Source: Methanobacteriota archaeon (GTDB taxonomy: Archaea; Halobacteriota; Methanomicrobia; Methanomicrobiales; Methanospirillaceae). Taken from it: DNA of 64,000 nucleotides. The DNA is taken from contig JAKPPV010000024.1 of NCBI GenBank assembly GCA_029547145.1, forward strand, positions 124,001 to 188,000, read 5' to 3'. The notes below the pieces were generated by a model, which saw only the letters and a list, made by a program, of their open reading frames with translations, made no database searches and was not told the DNA's origin. Numbering within the stretch: position 1 is the first letter of the stretch; each line of letters begins with the position of its first letter. This document shows, piece after piece, positions 44,101-54,325 of this stretch. The position numbers and the translations under genes were made by a program.

Positions 44101-44769
44101 ATGCCAGAGGTCACCATCCTTATCAACCTCAAGACCTACCGGGAAGGGCTTGGCGAGAATGCCCATCGCATCGCTCGTGCCGCGGAAGATGTGGCGGCGG
44201 AGAGTGGTGTCACGATCGGAATCTGTCCTCAACCGATGGACCTGCATCCCCTCGCACGTCACTTCGATATACCGGTGTACGCCCAGCATGTCGACGGCGT
44301 GGTGCCGGGCGCCTCGACCGGTCATATCACAGCAGAGGCACTCCGGGTCGCAGGTGCGGCCGGAAGTCTGATCAATCATTCAGAACGGCGTCTCACGCTC
44401 GCCGGAATCGAGGCATCGGTCCAGGCGTGTGCCAGCAACCGGATCCACTCCGTCGTCTGTACGAACAACGTGCTGACCAGCGCCGCCGCCGCCGCCCTGG
44501 GACCGGACTTCGTCGCGATCGAACCCCCAGAACTGATCGGGTCGGGGATCTCGGTCGCAAAGGCGGACCCGGAGATCATCGGCAACTCGGTCGAGGCGAT
44601 CCGGATCGTGAACGAATCGGTTCGGATCCTGACCGGTGCCGGGATCCAGTCGGGGGAGTGCGTCCGGATTGCGACCGATCTCGGCACGGACGGGGTGCTC
44701 CTTGCTTCATCGGTGGTGAAGGCGGAGGACCCGGCAGCGGTCCTGCGCGACCTGGTCTCGCAGGTGTAG
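44101..44769 (+). CDS. tpiA: Triosephosphate isomerase, archaeal type
   Basis: The enzyme interconverts glyceraldehyde 3-phosphate and dihydroxyacetone phosphate. The 222-residue short form is typical of archaea: [18 protein letters not shown] with the catalytic lysine, [15 protein letters not shown] with the catalytic histidine, [11 protein letters not shown] with the catalytic glutamate and [16 protein letters not shown] at the phosphate site. It follows the U32 gene and is probably in its operon. Confidence 0.96.
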   Translation: MPEVTILINLKTYREGLGENAHRIARAAEDVAAESGVTIGICPQPMDLHPLARHFDIPVYAQHVDGVVPGASTGHITAEALRVAGAAGSLINHSERRLTLAGIEASVQACASNRIHSVVCTNNVLTSAAAAALGPDFVAIEPPELIGSGISVAKADPEIIGNSVEAIRIVNESVRILTGAGIQSGECVRIATDLGTDGVLLASSVVKAEDPAAVLRDLVSQV

Positions 44770-44818
44770 CTCCGGTTCACGGGGATCCCCCGCCATCCCG
44801 CGTACCCCACCCTCCGAC

Positions 44819-45127
44819 TCAAGGCTGTGTGACGAGGAAGACGCCGAGGGCGATCGAGGCGCAGAACAGCAGGATGATCGCGATACCGGCGAGGAACAGG
44901 GCCCGAAACCCCCGCTGTACATCACGATCCCTCCCGGGGCCGGATGGGGTCGCCCCGTTCCTCCTCCTGTGATCCTCCGGGTGTGCCTTCCCGGGAACGC
45001 CGGTGCTCCCGGGTGAAACGACCCGGGTTGCCTGACGGATCGACAGGTCCGTGGAGCCCTGTTTGATGGAGGCGTTCGGTTGCGGTGGTCCCGATCCCTC
45101 CGCGGACCCTCCCGGCCCGACGGTCAT
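44819..45127 (-). CDS. Small tail-anchored membrane protein
   Basis: The 102-residue protein has a polar Pro/Gly/Ser-rich N-terminus of about 75 residues and a single C-terminal membrane helix (ALFLAGIAIILLFCASIALGVFLV) ending in TQP. I see no family. Its ATG overlaps the stop of the upstream regulator gene by four bases, so the two are made together, and the protein may recruit the regulator to the membrane; that is inference. Confidence 0.6.
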   Translation of the reverse strand: MTVGPGGSAEGSGPPQPNASIKQGSTDLSIRQATRVVSPGSTGVPGKAHPEDHRRRNGATPSGPGRDRDVQRGFRALFLAGIAIILLFCASIALGVFLVTQP

Positions 45128-45678
45128 ACGATCAGCGAGATCAGGTCATGCTTGGTGATGACCCCCTGAACCTTGCCGGCATCCACCACGAGCACCGCGT
45201 GGTGCTGCTGGAGGATGTGCTGGACCGTCTCGATGTCCATCTCCGGCGGGACGGTGGGAAAGGATGGCTCCATGATCTCACGGATGCTGCTGACGTGAGA
45301 GCGATGCTGCCGCTGCTCCTCGAGGGTGGAGAGGAGCACCGTTTCCGAGATACAGCCGACGGGCACCCCGTCGTTCAGGACGGGGAGCTGCGAGATCCCG
45401 TGGGTACTCATCAGGTCGACAGCAGTCGTCACCTGGTCATCGGGTGTGACGAAGATGACGGGTGTGTGCATCACTTGGGACGCGGGTATGACGGAACGTT
45501 CGGCGATATTCAGGACCGAGATCAGTTTCTGGAGCGTGGAGACCCTCGGGTCGACCGATCCAGCCTCGATGCGGGCGATCATGGACTGACTGATTCCGGC
45601 ACGAGCGGCAAGATCGGTCTGCGTCATCGACAGGCTCTCACGCATCGCCCTGATCTCGGCGGGCGTCGGAATATGCAT
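45124..45678 (-). CDS. Helix-turn-helix (Xre) regulator with paired CBS domains
   Basis: The 184-residue protein has an Xre-type helix-turn-helix at about 5-60 (IRAMRESLSMTQTDLAARAGISQSMIARIEAG) and two CBS motifs from about 65 (VMHTPVIFVTPDDQVTTAVDLM and IMEPSFPTVPPEMDIETVQHIL), which usually bind adenine nucleotides. It should regulate genes in response to energy charge. The start is ATG 45678; the frame also reaches a TTG at 45690. A TATA-like GAATCATAAATC on its strand (45708-45719) fits transcription from just before the start. It overlaps the tail-anchored gene. Confidence 0.87.
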   Translation of the reverse strand: MHIPTPAEIRAMRESLSMTQTDLAARAGISQSMIARIEAGSVDPRVSTLQKLISVLNIAERSVIPASQVMHTPVIFVTPDDQVTTAVDLMSTHGISQLPVLNDGVPVGCISETVLLSTLEEQRQHRSHVSSIREIMEPSFPTVPPEMDIETVQHILQQHHAVLVVDAGKVQGVITKHDLISLIV

Positions 45679-46486
45679 CCCATTACTCAAGGAAATACGG
45701 ACGGATTAGATTTATGATTCTGACCGCGGGGGCCCCAACCGGTGCAGTACCCGTCGGCAACGGCGCTGCCATGGAGGTATGCGCGGTCATCAGGACCAAT
45801 ACTGGGAGAAAAATATGCCGGATAGCGCAGGTTCGAACAATCCCCGGAGCATGTTCCCCCGCGAGTACCGTCCCGGCCGATCTGTGTGCTGTAAGCCCGG
45901 TGGAGATGTATCAAGTCTCTCTCCGGGGGGAAGACGGTATGTCCGAAAAACCAGGTGTCATGAATCACCGGTCTCACCGGCACCCCCTCGAAGGCGGGTA
46001 GGTGATGCATGAGCGGACACCTCATGTGGACCCTGACGAGGATCAGGGGATGGAGTCGATAGAGGATATCGCCCCTCCTGCCGCCCAGTCCGTCACCGGA
46101 GGACTGCCTTCGGGGCCAGAAGTTCCGGGTTGGAATACTGGACTGATGATGGAGGGATCCGTCGTTCGAGGCTGGATCTCACATGAACGATACCATCGAC
46201 TGAGAATCAAACTTCATGCCAGTTTGGACTGTACAGGACCCAGAACGGTTCTCGTTGGAATTATTGCCCCGGAACGGATCCTCAGGCACGCATAAAAGGT
46301 GGTTGCGTGACTGAAGTGAAATCGAGACTCTACAGGATCACGCACGGGGAAACATTAATCCAGGGTTCAGGTGTACTTTATAAAATATGGAAGGGTGTCA
46401 GGATCGATGATATCTGTTCCCCTTTTGCAAACAAGCCATGGTATGACCGACATTAAAGGATTCAGAACGTCCCCGGTGCTTTTTGT
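45679..46486. other. Gene-free stretch of about 800 bases with a rightward TATA box
   Basis: Open frames here are short and lack family features. CTTTATAAAATATG around 46376-46388 is a good TATA box for the following lipoprotein gene, predicting a leader of about 80 bases. At the left end lies the promoter of the CBS regulator. Confidence 0.45.
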
Positions 46487-47332
46487 ATGACATTTCCACT
46501 CCATGAAGTCGTCATCGCTGCGATCATCCTCCTGTCCTGCACTGCCGGTTGCATATCCGCTCCTCCGCCAGTAACCAATGACAGGGCCCCGCCGGGAACG
46601 GAGTACCCCCCACTGTCGATCCGTGAAGCGCCGGTCCGGTATGCGGACGTGAACGGTGTGCGGCTCGCGTACCGCGAGTTCGGGAGCGGCGAGCCCCTGC
46701 TGGTCATCGTCGGGTTCGGGGCAACCATGGAACAGGCCAACGACACCGCCATCAGCGTTCTTGCCGCGCACTACCATGTCTTCCTGTACGATCACAGGGG
46801 CATGGGACACAGCGGCACCGGGAATGAAACCCCCACAATCCCCATGTACGCCGATGATGCCGCGTCCCTGATCCCGGCACTCGGGCACGAGAGCATGCAT
46901 GTCTATGGCACATCCATGGGGTCCTTCATCGCACAGGAGCTCGCTCTGAACCATCCCGACCGGGTCAGAAAGATGATCCTGGACTCGAGTGCGTACAGTA
47001 TCCGGGTTCCTGAGACCCGATACCTGCGGGATTATATGGAGTCTGTTGCTGCCGACACCGCGTCCCCGCCCGGCACGAGGGACGAGGCACGGGCAATGCT
47101 TGCGTGGAACGGGACGGAGGACCGGTTGACCGCTCTGCACAAGGATGTCCTGCTGGTGGTAGGGACTGAAGACACCATCACGCCTCCGGCCCTCTCATAC
47201 CAGATGGCCGGGAAGGTCAATGGGTCATGGCTCGTCCGGTTCGAGGGGCTCCCCCATGCAGGCGGCGATGTCGCACCGGTCGCATACGGACGGACTGCCG
47301 TGCATTTCCTTCAGATGGACACGTCCGGATAG
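46487..47332 (+). CDS. Alpha/beta hydrolase, membrane-anchored lipoprotein
   Basis: The 281-residue protein has a signal with lipobox (ILLSCTAGCISAP), giving an exported lipid-anchored enzyme. The hydrolase fold follows: oxyanion/VGFGATM, YDHRGMGHS, nucleophile elbow YGTSMGSFIAQ with the catalytic serine, acid in LLVVGTEDTITPP and histidine in GLPHAGGD. Substrate unknown; esters or peptidyl substrates outside the cell are possible. Monocistronic. Confidence 0.85.
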   Translation: MTFPLHEVVIAAIILLSCTAGCISAPPPVTNDRAPPGTEYPPLSIREAPVRYADVNGVRLAYREFGSGEPLLVIVGFGATMEQANDTAISVLAAHYHVFLYDHRGMGHSGTGNETPTIPMYADDAASLIPALGHESMHVYGTSMGSFIAQELALNHPDRVRKMILDSSAYSIRVPETRYLRDYMESVAADTASPPGTRDEARAMLAWNGTEDRLTALHKDVLLVVGTEDTITPPALSYQMAGKVNGSWLVRFEGLPHAGGDVAPVAYGRTAVHFLQMDTSG

Positions 47333-48012
47333 TATTCGTTCGTTTCCGATCCGGAACATCGTATGCCCGCCCGCCCCGCTGTGGGACCCCCTGTGCCCGT
47401 CGGGGACAGGCATACCTGTAAAATCCTCGCTGCTTTCATTATTCCCCGTGGATCTTCGCCCGGTCATTTCCATATCCGGCTGACTGCACCGGATCTACGA
47501 TCCCGGTGTTTGCCGCCGGGCCCGCGATCGACACCCGGTCGATTACAGGGGACATACAGGTGCTGACAAACCTGCTTGCGCTCCTGACCGGGGTTATCCT
47601 GGTGACCCGCCTCCCGGTTATGGGAAGAGACGGCCGGTTGTCGTGGAAAAACACCCAAAAGGTTGTCCTCACTTCGTTCTCAGCAGTCCTCTGTGCCGCC
47701 GTTGTCATACCGTTTGAGGTATTCGTGCTGATTCCGGGCATCAGCGGTTCCCGGCCTGTCGTTTGAGTTCGTGTTCCGGGAGGCCATACCGCTGCTGCGA
47801 TTCCTGGGAATCAAGCATTCAGATGACCGGGATAGAGATAGAGGGAAAAAATTGTCGGCGAATGGGATGAAGTGTTGAGGAACATTAACAGAGTACTGAA
47901 TCACGATCTGCACGGATCCCAATCCGTGGTTGATGTACCTTCTCCAGGAGCCAGATCACACTACGATCGGGAGACAGTGCGCGAATACAATGGTGACGAG
48001 AAGAGCAATCAG
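47333..48012. other. Gene-poor stretch, with one doubtful small membrane protein frame
   Basis: An open frame ending at 47766 could encode two hydrophobic helices (LTNLLALLTGVILVTRLP and VVLTSFSAVLCAAVVIPF), perhaps from a GTG near 47560, but composition and lack of a clear ribosome site leave it doubtful. Nothing else is supported. The right part precedes the 3' end of the RNase P RNA gene. Confidence 0.35.
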
Positions 48013-48358
48013 ATGAGTGGGAGGAGTAAGCCCCCTTCTGTTCGGTGCGGCATTCGGCTATCGCGTCAAACCCGGGCCGGGACCGGACTCCCGAAATGCC
48101 CTGTTCTGACTTGCACCCGCAGGGATTCACCGTTTCAACGTCACCCGCGCCTCGACGCTCGACGAGTCTCCGCCCGAGCAGGCGGCGCTCGCCCCGGGGG
48201 GGCTCGATCGTCTCATTGCTCCGCGCGGTCCGTACCGTTTCTGTGCCATTGCCATGACTCTCGCCATCCGCACTTGCATGCGGCTGCGCGTCCGGTGGGT
48301 GGGGGGACTTTCCTCAGCGGCGCAGGAGCGCCACCGTCGGCCGCACTCTCCCTCTCAT
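48013..48358 (-). ncRNA. rnpB: RNase P RNA, archaeal type
   Basis: On the minus strand the 5' half contains GAGGAAAGTCC (48306-48316), the conserved CR-I block, preceded by the hairpin GGCGCTCCTGCGCC. Towards the 3' end AGGGTGCAAG... (about 48112-48122) and ACAGAAGGGGGCTTA (48028-48042), the CR-V block, follow in order. The ends pair: ATGAG-A-GGGAG at 48348-48358 with CTCCC-A-CTCAT at 48013-48023, giving helix P1 and a length of about 346 nt. This RNA is the catalytic subunit that matures the 5' ends of tRNA. A TATA box lies 26 bases before the predicted 5' end. Confidence 0.93.
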
Positions 48359-48380
48359 TACTCACTCCGGGGCATACGGG

Positions 48381-48388
48381 ATAAAGGT
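48381..48388 (-). promoter_or_regulatory. TATA box of the RNase P RNA gene
   Basis: ACCTTTAT on the minus strand is centred 26 bases upstream of the predicted 5' end of the RNA at 48358, the normal archaeal distance. Confidence 0.6.
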
Positions 48389-48513
48389 TCGCCTGCTGCA
48401 ACAACCGCGATGGCCGTCAATTGCGCCATCGTAACGGATTTGCCGGAGGAATGGAGGCCCTTTTTCCGAGGATTCCAGCACCTTCATAAGAGTCGAGCAC
48501 GAGATCGTGATCA

Positions 48514-49137
48514 ATGATCCCCCTGCTGTTCGATCTCTCCGAACAACGGATCCTGATCTTCGGAGGGGGAGCGGTCGCCACCAGGAAGGCCCGGGCATTC
48601 GCAGGCCGTTCGCGGGTGACCGTCGTCTCCAGGTCCTTCCACCCGGATCTCCCACCGGGTGTGGAGCGGGTCGAGGCGGAGATCGGCTCGATGGAGGACG
48701 AGATGCTCCGTTCGCTCTGCACAGGGGTCTTTCTCGTGATCGCAGCCACACCGGACCCCGCGATCAACGACCGGGTGGTCCGGATCGCACGCGAGGTCGG
48801 TGCCCATGCAAACAATGCCGCCGGCATCCCGGGTGACGTGCAGCTGCCCGCCGTCTCCCGGGGAGAGAGGTACCTGGTCGCGGTCTCGACGTCAGGAGAG
48901 AGCCCCGGCATCGCCCGGTTCATCAGGGAGGCGATCGAGCGGACCTTCCCCTCTCTCGATCGGATGATCGCGCTCCAGGGGCGGCTCCGCTCCGCTCTCC
49001 GGGAACGTTCAGGGGACCAGGGAGAGCGGTCAGCCATCCTTCGCCGGGTCCTGGAGGATCAGGAGGTCTGGGCGGCCCTCGACCGGGACGAGGCGCAGGC
49101 CTGGCAACTGGTGGAAGCGAGGTATGTTCATGCCTGA
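48514..49137 (+). CDS. Siroheme synthase, precorrin-2 dehydrogenase/ferrochelatase type
   Basis: The 207-residue protein matches the Met8p/CysG N-terminal module, which oxidises precorrin-2 to sirohydrochlorin with NAD and, in some members, inserts the metal. MIPLLFDLSEQRILIFGGGAVATRKARAF is the NAD site, and AATPDPAINDRVVRIAREVGAHANNA contains the conserved asparagine and aspartate residues. The C-terminal tail is short. First gene of the tetrapyrrole operon; sirohydrochlorin is needed for coenzyme F430, siroheme and early-cobalt cobamides. It overlaps hemA. Confidence 0.93.
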   Translation: MIPLLFDLSEQRILIFGGGAVATRKARAFAGRSRVTVVSRSFHPDLPPGVERVEAEIGSMEDEMLRSLCTGVFLVIAATPDPAINDRVVRIAREVGAHANNAAGIPGDVQLPAVSRGERYLVAVSTSGESPGIARFIREAIERTFPSLDRMIALQGRLRSALRERSGDQGERSAILRRVLEDQEVWAALDRDEAQAWQLVEARYVHA

Positions 49138-50458
49138 ACCGCTCCTCGCCAACCTTTCCGTCGGCGGACTCGTTCATCACGTCGCCGGCGTGGATGCACT
49201 CGAGGCCTTCCGGTTTCCGGACGAGACCGGGGCACTCCTGGAGGCGGGACGGCGGTTCGGAGGTGCGCTCCTGCTCCAGACCTGCAACAGGGTCGAGCTC
49301 CTCGTCCCGGCCACCGGTGCTGATCTGGAGGCGTTCCTGCGCGAGTCCGGGCGGTCGGGATTCACGATCGCGGAGGGGGATGCAGCGGTCAGGCACCTAC
49401 TCGAGGTTGCATGTGGCATCGACTCGATGATCATGGGCGAGGACCAGATCCTGGGGCAGCTCCGGCGGGCCCTTGCACTGAGCCGTGAGGCCGGCACCCT
49501 ATCGCCGCTCCTCGAGAGCTGCGTGACCACCGCCATCCACCTCGGGGTGGAGGCACGACGGCGGACCGAGATCAACCGGGGAGCGGTCTCGATCGGCTCT
49601 GCCGCCGTCCAGCTCGCCGAGCAGATGCTCGGGTCACTCGAGGGAAGGCACATCCTGGTGATCGGTTCCGGCGAGATGGGGATGCTCGTCACCCAGGCGC
49701 TCGCCGCACGGAACCTGACCGCGATCTACGTCGCGAACCGCACCCACGGGCGGGCGGTCGAACTCGCCCGGAAGATCGGCGGAAAGGCGGTCCATCTCGA
49801 CGAGCTCCGTCGATACCTGATCCTCTCCGACGTCGTCATCTCCTGCACCTCTGCCCCCCATCCGGTGCTGAAGATCGACGACCTGAAGGAGGTGATGAAG
49901 GGGCGCTGCTGGCCGCTCGAAGGCTCACCGCGTCCCCTGATCCTGATCGACATCGCCCAGCCGCGCGATGTCGAGGAGGGGGCGGAGCGGCTGGCAGGAA
50001 TTCACCTCTGTACCATCGACAGTCTCCGCCTGATCAGCGAGAAAAACATGGAGATTCGTCGTGGCGAAGCCGAACGGGTACGCGAACTGATCGAGGTCGA
50101 ACTCGGCAGGTGCATACGAAGGCTCAACCGTAAGGCGGCCGACGAGCCACTTGCCCGGCTCCACACCTGGGCAGAGCAGGTCCGCGAACGGGAACGGGAC
50201 CGGGCCCTGAAGAGACTCGGGCAGGTCGATTCGAGAACCCGGGAGGTGGTCGACGACCTCTCCCGGGTCCTCTCCTCGCGCCTCCTCGCCGATGTCACCT
50301 TCGCCGTCAAACGGGCGGCAGAATCAGGCAGGATCGGAGAGGCCGACCGGCTCGTCCGAGCGATCACCGGCACCCCTGTACCGTCCCTGAATGAACCAGG
50401 TACCGTGGAGAGACCGAACCCGACTGGAGACGATGCATGTATCCCCAAAAGCGCATGA
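49130..50458 (+). CDS. hemA: Glutamyl-tRNA reductase
   Basis: HemA reduces glutamyl-tRNA to glutamate-1-semialdehyde, the first committed step. The 442-residue enzyme carries the active cysteine in LLQTCNRVELLV, MIMGEDQILGQ, the NADPH site VIGSGEMGMLVTQAL and the C-terminal dimerisation helix rich in R and E. ATG 49130 is preferred because GAGGT precedes it by six bases; ATG 49124 is two codons earlier. It overlaps both neighbours. Confidence 0.96.
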   Translation: MPEPLLANLSVGGLVHHVAGVDALEAFRFPDETGALLEAGRRFGGALLLQTCNRVELLVPATGADLEAFLRESGRSGFTIAEGDAAVRHLLEVACGIDSMIMGEDQILGQLRRALALSREAGTLSPLLESCVTTAIHLGVEARRRTEINRGAVSIGSAAVQLAEQMLGSLEGRHILVIGSGEMGMLVTQALAARNLTAIYVANRTHGRAVELARKIGGKAVHLDELRRYLILSDVVISCTSAPHPVLKIDDLKEVMKGRCWPLEGSPRPLILIDIAQPRDVEEGAERLAGIHLCTIDSLRLISEKNMEIRRGEAERVRELIEVELGRCIRRLNRKAADEPLARLHTWAEQVRERERDRALKRLGQVDSRTREVVDDLSRVLSSRLLADVTFAVKRAAESGRIGEADRLVRAITGTPVPSLNEPGTVERPNPTGDDACIPKSA

Positions 50459-51423
50459 GGCGCCTGAGGCGGCGGCGGATGCTGCCGCTCTTCGCCGAGC
50501 ACCATCTCAGGACCGAACAGCTGATCGCCCCGCTCTTCGTCGACGAAACCGCACGGGAACCGACGCCGATCCCGTCGATGCCCGGGCAGTTCCGGTACCC
50601 CCCCGATGAGGTTGTACCGGTCGCTGCCCGACTCGACCGGGCCGGAATCGGTGCCGTCCTCATCTTCGGCATCCCGGCAGACAAGGACAGGGAGGCGAGC
50701 GCTGCGTATGACGAGAACGGTGTGGTCCAGCAGGCGGTCCGCAGGATCCGGAAGTCGGTTCCCGAGCTCGCGATCATCACCGATGTCTGCGCCTGCGAAT
50801 ATACCGATACCGGCCAGTGCGGTATCGTCGGTCCGTGCGCCGACGGATGCATGGACCTGTTAAACGACCCGTCGCTCGAGCTGATGCAGCGGATTGCGGT
50901 CAGTCACGCACGTGCCGGTGCGGATATCGTCGCCCCCTCCTGCATGCTCGACGGGATGGTGCAGGCGATTCGAGCAGGGCTCGACGATGCCGGCTTCTGT
51001 GAGACCCTGATCCTTTCCTACTCTTCGAAGTTCGCATCGGCGCTCTACGGCCCGTTCAGGGAGGCGGCGGACTCGGCATGCCGGTTTGGAGATCGGAAGA
51101 GTTACCAGATCAATCCGGCGAACGGCCGCGAGGCGTTCCGTGAGTCGCTGACGGATGCAGGGGAGGGTGCCGACGTCCTGATGGTGAAACCGGCCGGTAT
51201 GTACCTGGATGTGATCGCGGCCGTACGCGAACTCGGGCTCCCGGTGGCTGCGTACCAGGTGTCGGGAGAATACTCGATGATCAGGGCGGCGGCGAAGAAC
51301 GGCTGGATAGACGAGCGCGCGGTGGCCCTCGAGAGCCTGATCGCAATCCGGCGGGCAGGAGCCGACCTGATCATCACCTACTTTGCCGAGGACGCGGCGA
51401 GGTGGCTCCAGGAGGCGGCATGA
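50437..51423 (+). CDS. hemB: Porphobilinogen synthase (delta-aminolevulinate dehydratase)
   Basis: The 328-residue enzyme joins two 5-aminolevulinates. It has the zinc site [16 protein letters not shown] with three cysteines, the first Schiff-base lysine in [19 protein letters not shown] and the second in [15 protein letters not shown]. The zinc-type cysteines separate it from magnesium-type enzymes. It overlaps the end of hemA by 22 bases and the start of hemL by four. Confidence 0.97.
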   Translation: MYPQKRMRRLRRRRMLPLFAEHHLRTEQLIAPLFVDETAREPTPIPSMPGQFRYPPDEVVPVAARLDRAGIGAVLIFGIPADKDREASAAYDENGVVQQAVRRIRKSVPELAIITDVCACEYTDTGQCGIVGPCADGCMDLLNDPSLELMQRIAVSHARAGADIVAPSCMLDGMVQAIRAGLDDAGFCETLILSYSSKFASALYGPFREAADSACRFGDRKSYQINPANGREAFRESLTDAGEGADVLMVKPAGMYLDVIAAVRELGLPVAAYQVSGEYSMIRAAAKNGWIDERAVALESLIAIRRAGADLIITYFAEDAARWLQEAA

Positions 51424-52661
51424 GGAGCGCTGACCTCTTCCGTGAGGCGATCGGTCTCCTCCCGGGCGGTGTCTCGAGCCCGGTGAGGGCGATCACGCCC
51501 TACCCGTTCTACACCTGTTCAGCCGCCGGTGCGTACCTGGAGACGGTTGACGGACTTCGCCTCCTGGACTGCTGTCTCGGGTACGGTCCCCTGATCCTCG
51601 GGCATGCCCCAGCACAGGTTCGAACCGCGATCGAGGACCAGCTGGCCCGGGGATGGCTCTACGGCACGCCGACACCCACCGAACTCGAACTCGCACGCGA
51701 GATCATCGCGGACCACCCGTCGATCGACCGTGTCCGTTTCGTCTCCTCCGGTTCCGAGGCAACGATGTCCGCGATCCGCCTGGCCCGTGGTTTTACCGGG
51801 AAGACAGGGATCGTGAAGGTCGAAGGCGGGTTTCACGGGGCCCATGACGCAGTGCTCGTCCGGGCTGGTTCCGGCGCCACCACGCTTGGAATCCCGGATT
51901 CCGCGGGCGTGCCTGACAGCACGGTGGCCCGCACACTTCAGGTCCCCTTCAATGACGCGGACGCGCTTGAAGCGGTCCTGTCGTCGGATGACGATGTAGC
52001 GGCGTTCATCCTCGAACCGGTCCTCGGGAATACCGGGTTGATCCTCCCGGAAGAAGGATACCTTGAGGACGTCCGCGAGATCACGAGGGCCCATGATGTC
52101 CTCCTCATCTTCGACGAGGTGATCACGGGGTACCGCCTCGGCATCGGGGGGGCCCAGGTCAGGTACCGGGTGACACCGGATCTCACGACCCTCGGCAAGG
52201 TCGTCGGCGGGGGGCTTCCGATCGGGGTGTTCGGGGGACGGACGGACATAATGCAGCTCGTCGCGCCTGCCGGCCCGGTCTACCAGGCGGGCACGTTCTC
52301 GGGCAACCCTCTCTCCCTGGCGGCAGGGCTTGCCACGGTCCGCTGGTTAAAAGAGCACCGGGAGATCTACGACCGGTTCGAGGAGGGGACCCGCGCGATC
52401 GAGGAGGTGATCGACCCCCGCCTTGGGTCGTTCGTGAGGGTGGGATCGCTCTTCAAGCACTTCTTCAGGATAGAACCCCCGAGAGACTATATGGAGGCGA
52501 AGCAGGCCGACACGCTCGCATTCCGCCGGTTCTGGGAGCGGATGCTGATGCGCGGGGTCTTCATTCCGCCATCTCAGTTCGAGACCAACTTCCTCTCGGT
52601 CGCACATGGCGACGCGGAGATGGCACACCTGGAGGCGGCATACCAGGCATGCCTCTCGTGA
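51420..52661 (+). CDS. hemL: Glutamate-1-semialdehyde 2,1-aminomutase
   Basis: The 413-residue PLP enzyme makes 5-aminolevulinate from glutamate-1-semialdehyde. It begins with [20 protein letters not shown], has [23 protein letters not shown] at the cofactor phosphate site, [10 protein letters not shown] and the PLP lysine in [16 protein letters not shown]. The start is ATG 51420, overlapping the hemB stop. The gatekeeping loop [14 protein letters not shown] is typical of HemL. Confidence 0.96.
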   Translation: MRSADLFREAIGLLPGGVSSPVRAITPYPFYTCSAAGAYLETVDGLRLLDCCLGYGPLILGHAPAQVRTAIEDQLARGWLYGTPTPTELELAREIIADHPSIDRVRFVSSGSEATMSAIRLARGFTGKTGIVKVEGGFHGAHDAVLVRAGSGATTLGIPDSAGVPDSTVARTLQVPFNDADALEAVLSSDDDVAAFILEPVLGNTGLILPEEGYLEDVREITRAHDVLLIFDEVITGYRLGIGGAQVRYRVTPDLTTLGKVVGGGLPIGVFGGRTDIMQLVAPAGPVYQAGTFSGNPLSLAAGLATVRWLKEHREIYDRFEEGTRAIEEVIDPRLGSFVRVGSLFKHFFRIEPPRDYMEAKQADTLAFRRFWERMLMRGVFIPPSQFETNFLSVAHGDAEMAHLEAAYQACLS

Positions 52662-53536
52662 TTGGGACGCGCGGGTCGGCCCTTGCACTCGCTCAGGCCG
52701 AGCGGGTGCGCCGGCTCCTAAAATCCGCCGGGATCGAGACGGATCTGAAGGTGATCGCCACCGCTGGTGATGAGGTTACGGGCGTCCCGCTTCACGAGAT
52801 CGGGGGCCAGGGGGTCTTTGTGCGGGCACTCGATGACGCCATCCTGAAGAACGAGTGCGACTGCGCTGTCCATTCGATGAAGGACATCCCGGCCGTCCGG
52901 CCCCACGGGGTTTCGATGGCGGCGGTACTTGCCCGTGACTCTCCGTCGGACTTTCTGGCGACGCACGCCGAGGCGCCGAAGGTGATCGGCTCCTCCTCGA
53001 CCCGTCGACGGGCTCAGCTCCTCCGGCACGACCCGGACTGCAGCGTCCAGTCCCTCCGGGGCAATGTCGACACACGCCTCCGCCGGCTCTCGGAGGGTCG
53101 TTTCGACGCGATCGTCCTTGCGGAAGCCGGCCTGGAACGGCTCAATCTCCGGGTGGAGGGGCGACGGCTGGATCCCAGGGAGTTCGTCCCATCGACGAAC
53201 CAGGGGACGATCGCGGTCGTCAGCAGGGACGACCCCCGGATCGTTTCCCTTTTGGCACAGGCGCTCGACGACCCAACAAGCCGTCGGGACACCCTCGTGG
53301 AACGGGCCGTGATGGAAGAGCTCGGCGGAGGTTGCTTCACCCCGATCGGCTGCTGGTGTGCCGACGGTCACCTGGTGTCGGAGGTGCTGAGCCTCGACGG
53401 TGATCGCTGGGTCCGGAAGGAGGCGGAGATCGGTGGTATCGATGAGGCGCGTACCTTCGGGAGAGCGTTACGCAAAGAGGCGGCAGGCCTGATCCGAGAG
53501 GCATTCGAACGTTTGAGGTTGAGAGATGGCGGGTAA
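52649..53536 (+). CDS. hemC: Hydroxymethylbilane synthase (porphobilinogen deaminase)
   Basis: The 295-residue enzyme polymerises four porphobilinogens on a dipyrromethane cofactor. It starts [20 protein letters not shown], has [11 protein letters not shown] and [11 protein letters not shown], and the cofactor cysteine lies in [12 protein letters not shown] near residue 230. It overlaps hemL by 13 bases and cobA by 11. No hemD follows directly, unlike in many other archaeal clusters. Confidence 0.96.
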   Translation: MPLVIGTRGSALALAQAERVRRLLKSAGIETDLKVIATAGDEVTGVPLHEIGGQGVFVRALDDAILKNECDCAVHSMKDIPAVRPHGVSMAAVLARDSPSDFLATHAEAPKVIGSSSTRRRAQLLRHDPDCSVQSLRGNVDTRLRRLSEGRFDAIVLAEAGLERLNLRVEGRRLDPREFVPSTNQGTIAVVSRDDPRIVSLLAQALDDPTSRRDTLVERAVMEELGGGCFTPIGCWCADGHLVSEVLSLDGDRWVRKEAEIGGIDEARTFGRALRKEAAGLIREAFERLRLRDGG

Positions 53537-54299
53537 GGTCTATCTGGTGGGTTCGGGCCCGGGCACGCTCGGGCTCCTCTCCTGTCGTGGTGCGGAGGTG
53601 ATACGGAGAGCGGACGTGATCCTGTACGACCAGCTCCCTGGCGACGAGATCCTTGGATCGCTCCCCGAGACGGCGGAGAGGATCGATTGCGGCAAGTACG
53701 GGTCCGATCACACGAAGGAGCAGCTTGAGATCGAGCGGTTGATCGTGGAGCATGCAAGGGCCGGACGGATCGTCGTCCGGTTGAAGGGAGGTGACCCGTT
53801 CATGTTCGGACGGGGAGGCGAGGAGCTCGAAGCGGTACGCAGGGCGGGCATTCCTGTCGAGGTGGTGCCGGGGATCACGTCGGCGATCGCCGTCCCCGCC
53901 TCCGTCGGTATCCCGCTCACGCACCGTCGCTATACCTCCCAGGTGACGGTGGTGACGGGGCACGAGGATCCGTCCAAGCAGGAGAGCGCGATCAACTGGG
54001 CGGGACTAGCACCCGGCACCGGGACGATCGTGGTCCTGATGGGGGTGAAGAACCTGGCGCAGATCGCCGATATCCTGATCCTGCATGGACGGGACCCGGC
54101 AACCCCCGTAGCGGTGATCGAACGGGGGCTGCGACGCGATCAGCGAGTCACGGTCGGCCCCCTCGACAGGATCGCAGTCCTCTCGAAGGAGAGAGGGGTC
54201 AGGCCACCGGCGGTGATCGTCATCGGTGGCGTGGTGGAGCTCTATGACCCGGATCATCCGATCCTGACACCCCCCGAGGGTTCGACAAATCTTCTTTAG
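53526..54299 (+). CDS. cobA: Uroporphyrinogen-III C-methyltransferase (SUMT)
   Basis: The 257-residue methyltransferase makes precorrin-2 by methylation at C2 and C7. It has the N-terminal GSGPGTLGLLSCRGAEVI, the signature VRLKGGDPFMFGRGGEE, PGITSAIAVPASVGIPLTHR and VLMGVKNL. A further 26-base gap then leads to cbiT. Product is the branch point between siroheme/F430 and corrinoids. Confidence 0.96.
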   Translation: MAGKVYLVGSGPGTLGLLSCRGAEVIRRADVILYDQLPGDEILGSLPETAERIDCGKYGSDHTKEQLEIERLIVEHARAGRIVVRLKGGDPFMFGRGGEELEAVRRAGIPVEVVPGITSAIAVPASVGIPLTHRRYTSQVTVVTGHEDPSKQESAINWAGLAPGTGTIVVLMGVKNLAQIADILILHGRDPATPVAVIERGLRRDQRVTVGPLDRIAVLSKERGVRPPAVIVIGGVVELYDPDHPILTPPEGSTNLL

Positions 54300-54325
54300 G
54301 TAAGGCAACTTAATTTTATCTTCAC

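Noticed and set aside
46002-46295. 97-residue open frame starting MMHERTPHVDPDEDQG
   Set aside because: No family, no ribosome binding site and no membrane or motif evidence; isolated in a gene-poor gap.
47872-48384. 170-residue rightward open frame over the RNase P RNA region
   Set aside because: It is antisense to a well-supported structured RNA, and its composition is repetitive Arg/Ser/Gly typical of frame shadows in GC-rich DNA.
54300-54325. AATTTTATC before cbiT as an internal TATA box
   Set aside because: It is too close to the start codon: transcription would begin inside the gene. It may only be an AT-rich spacer.
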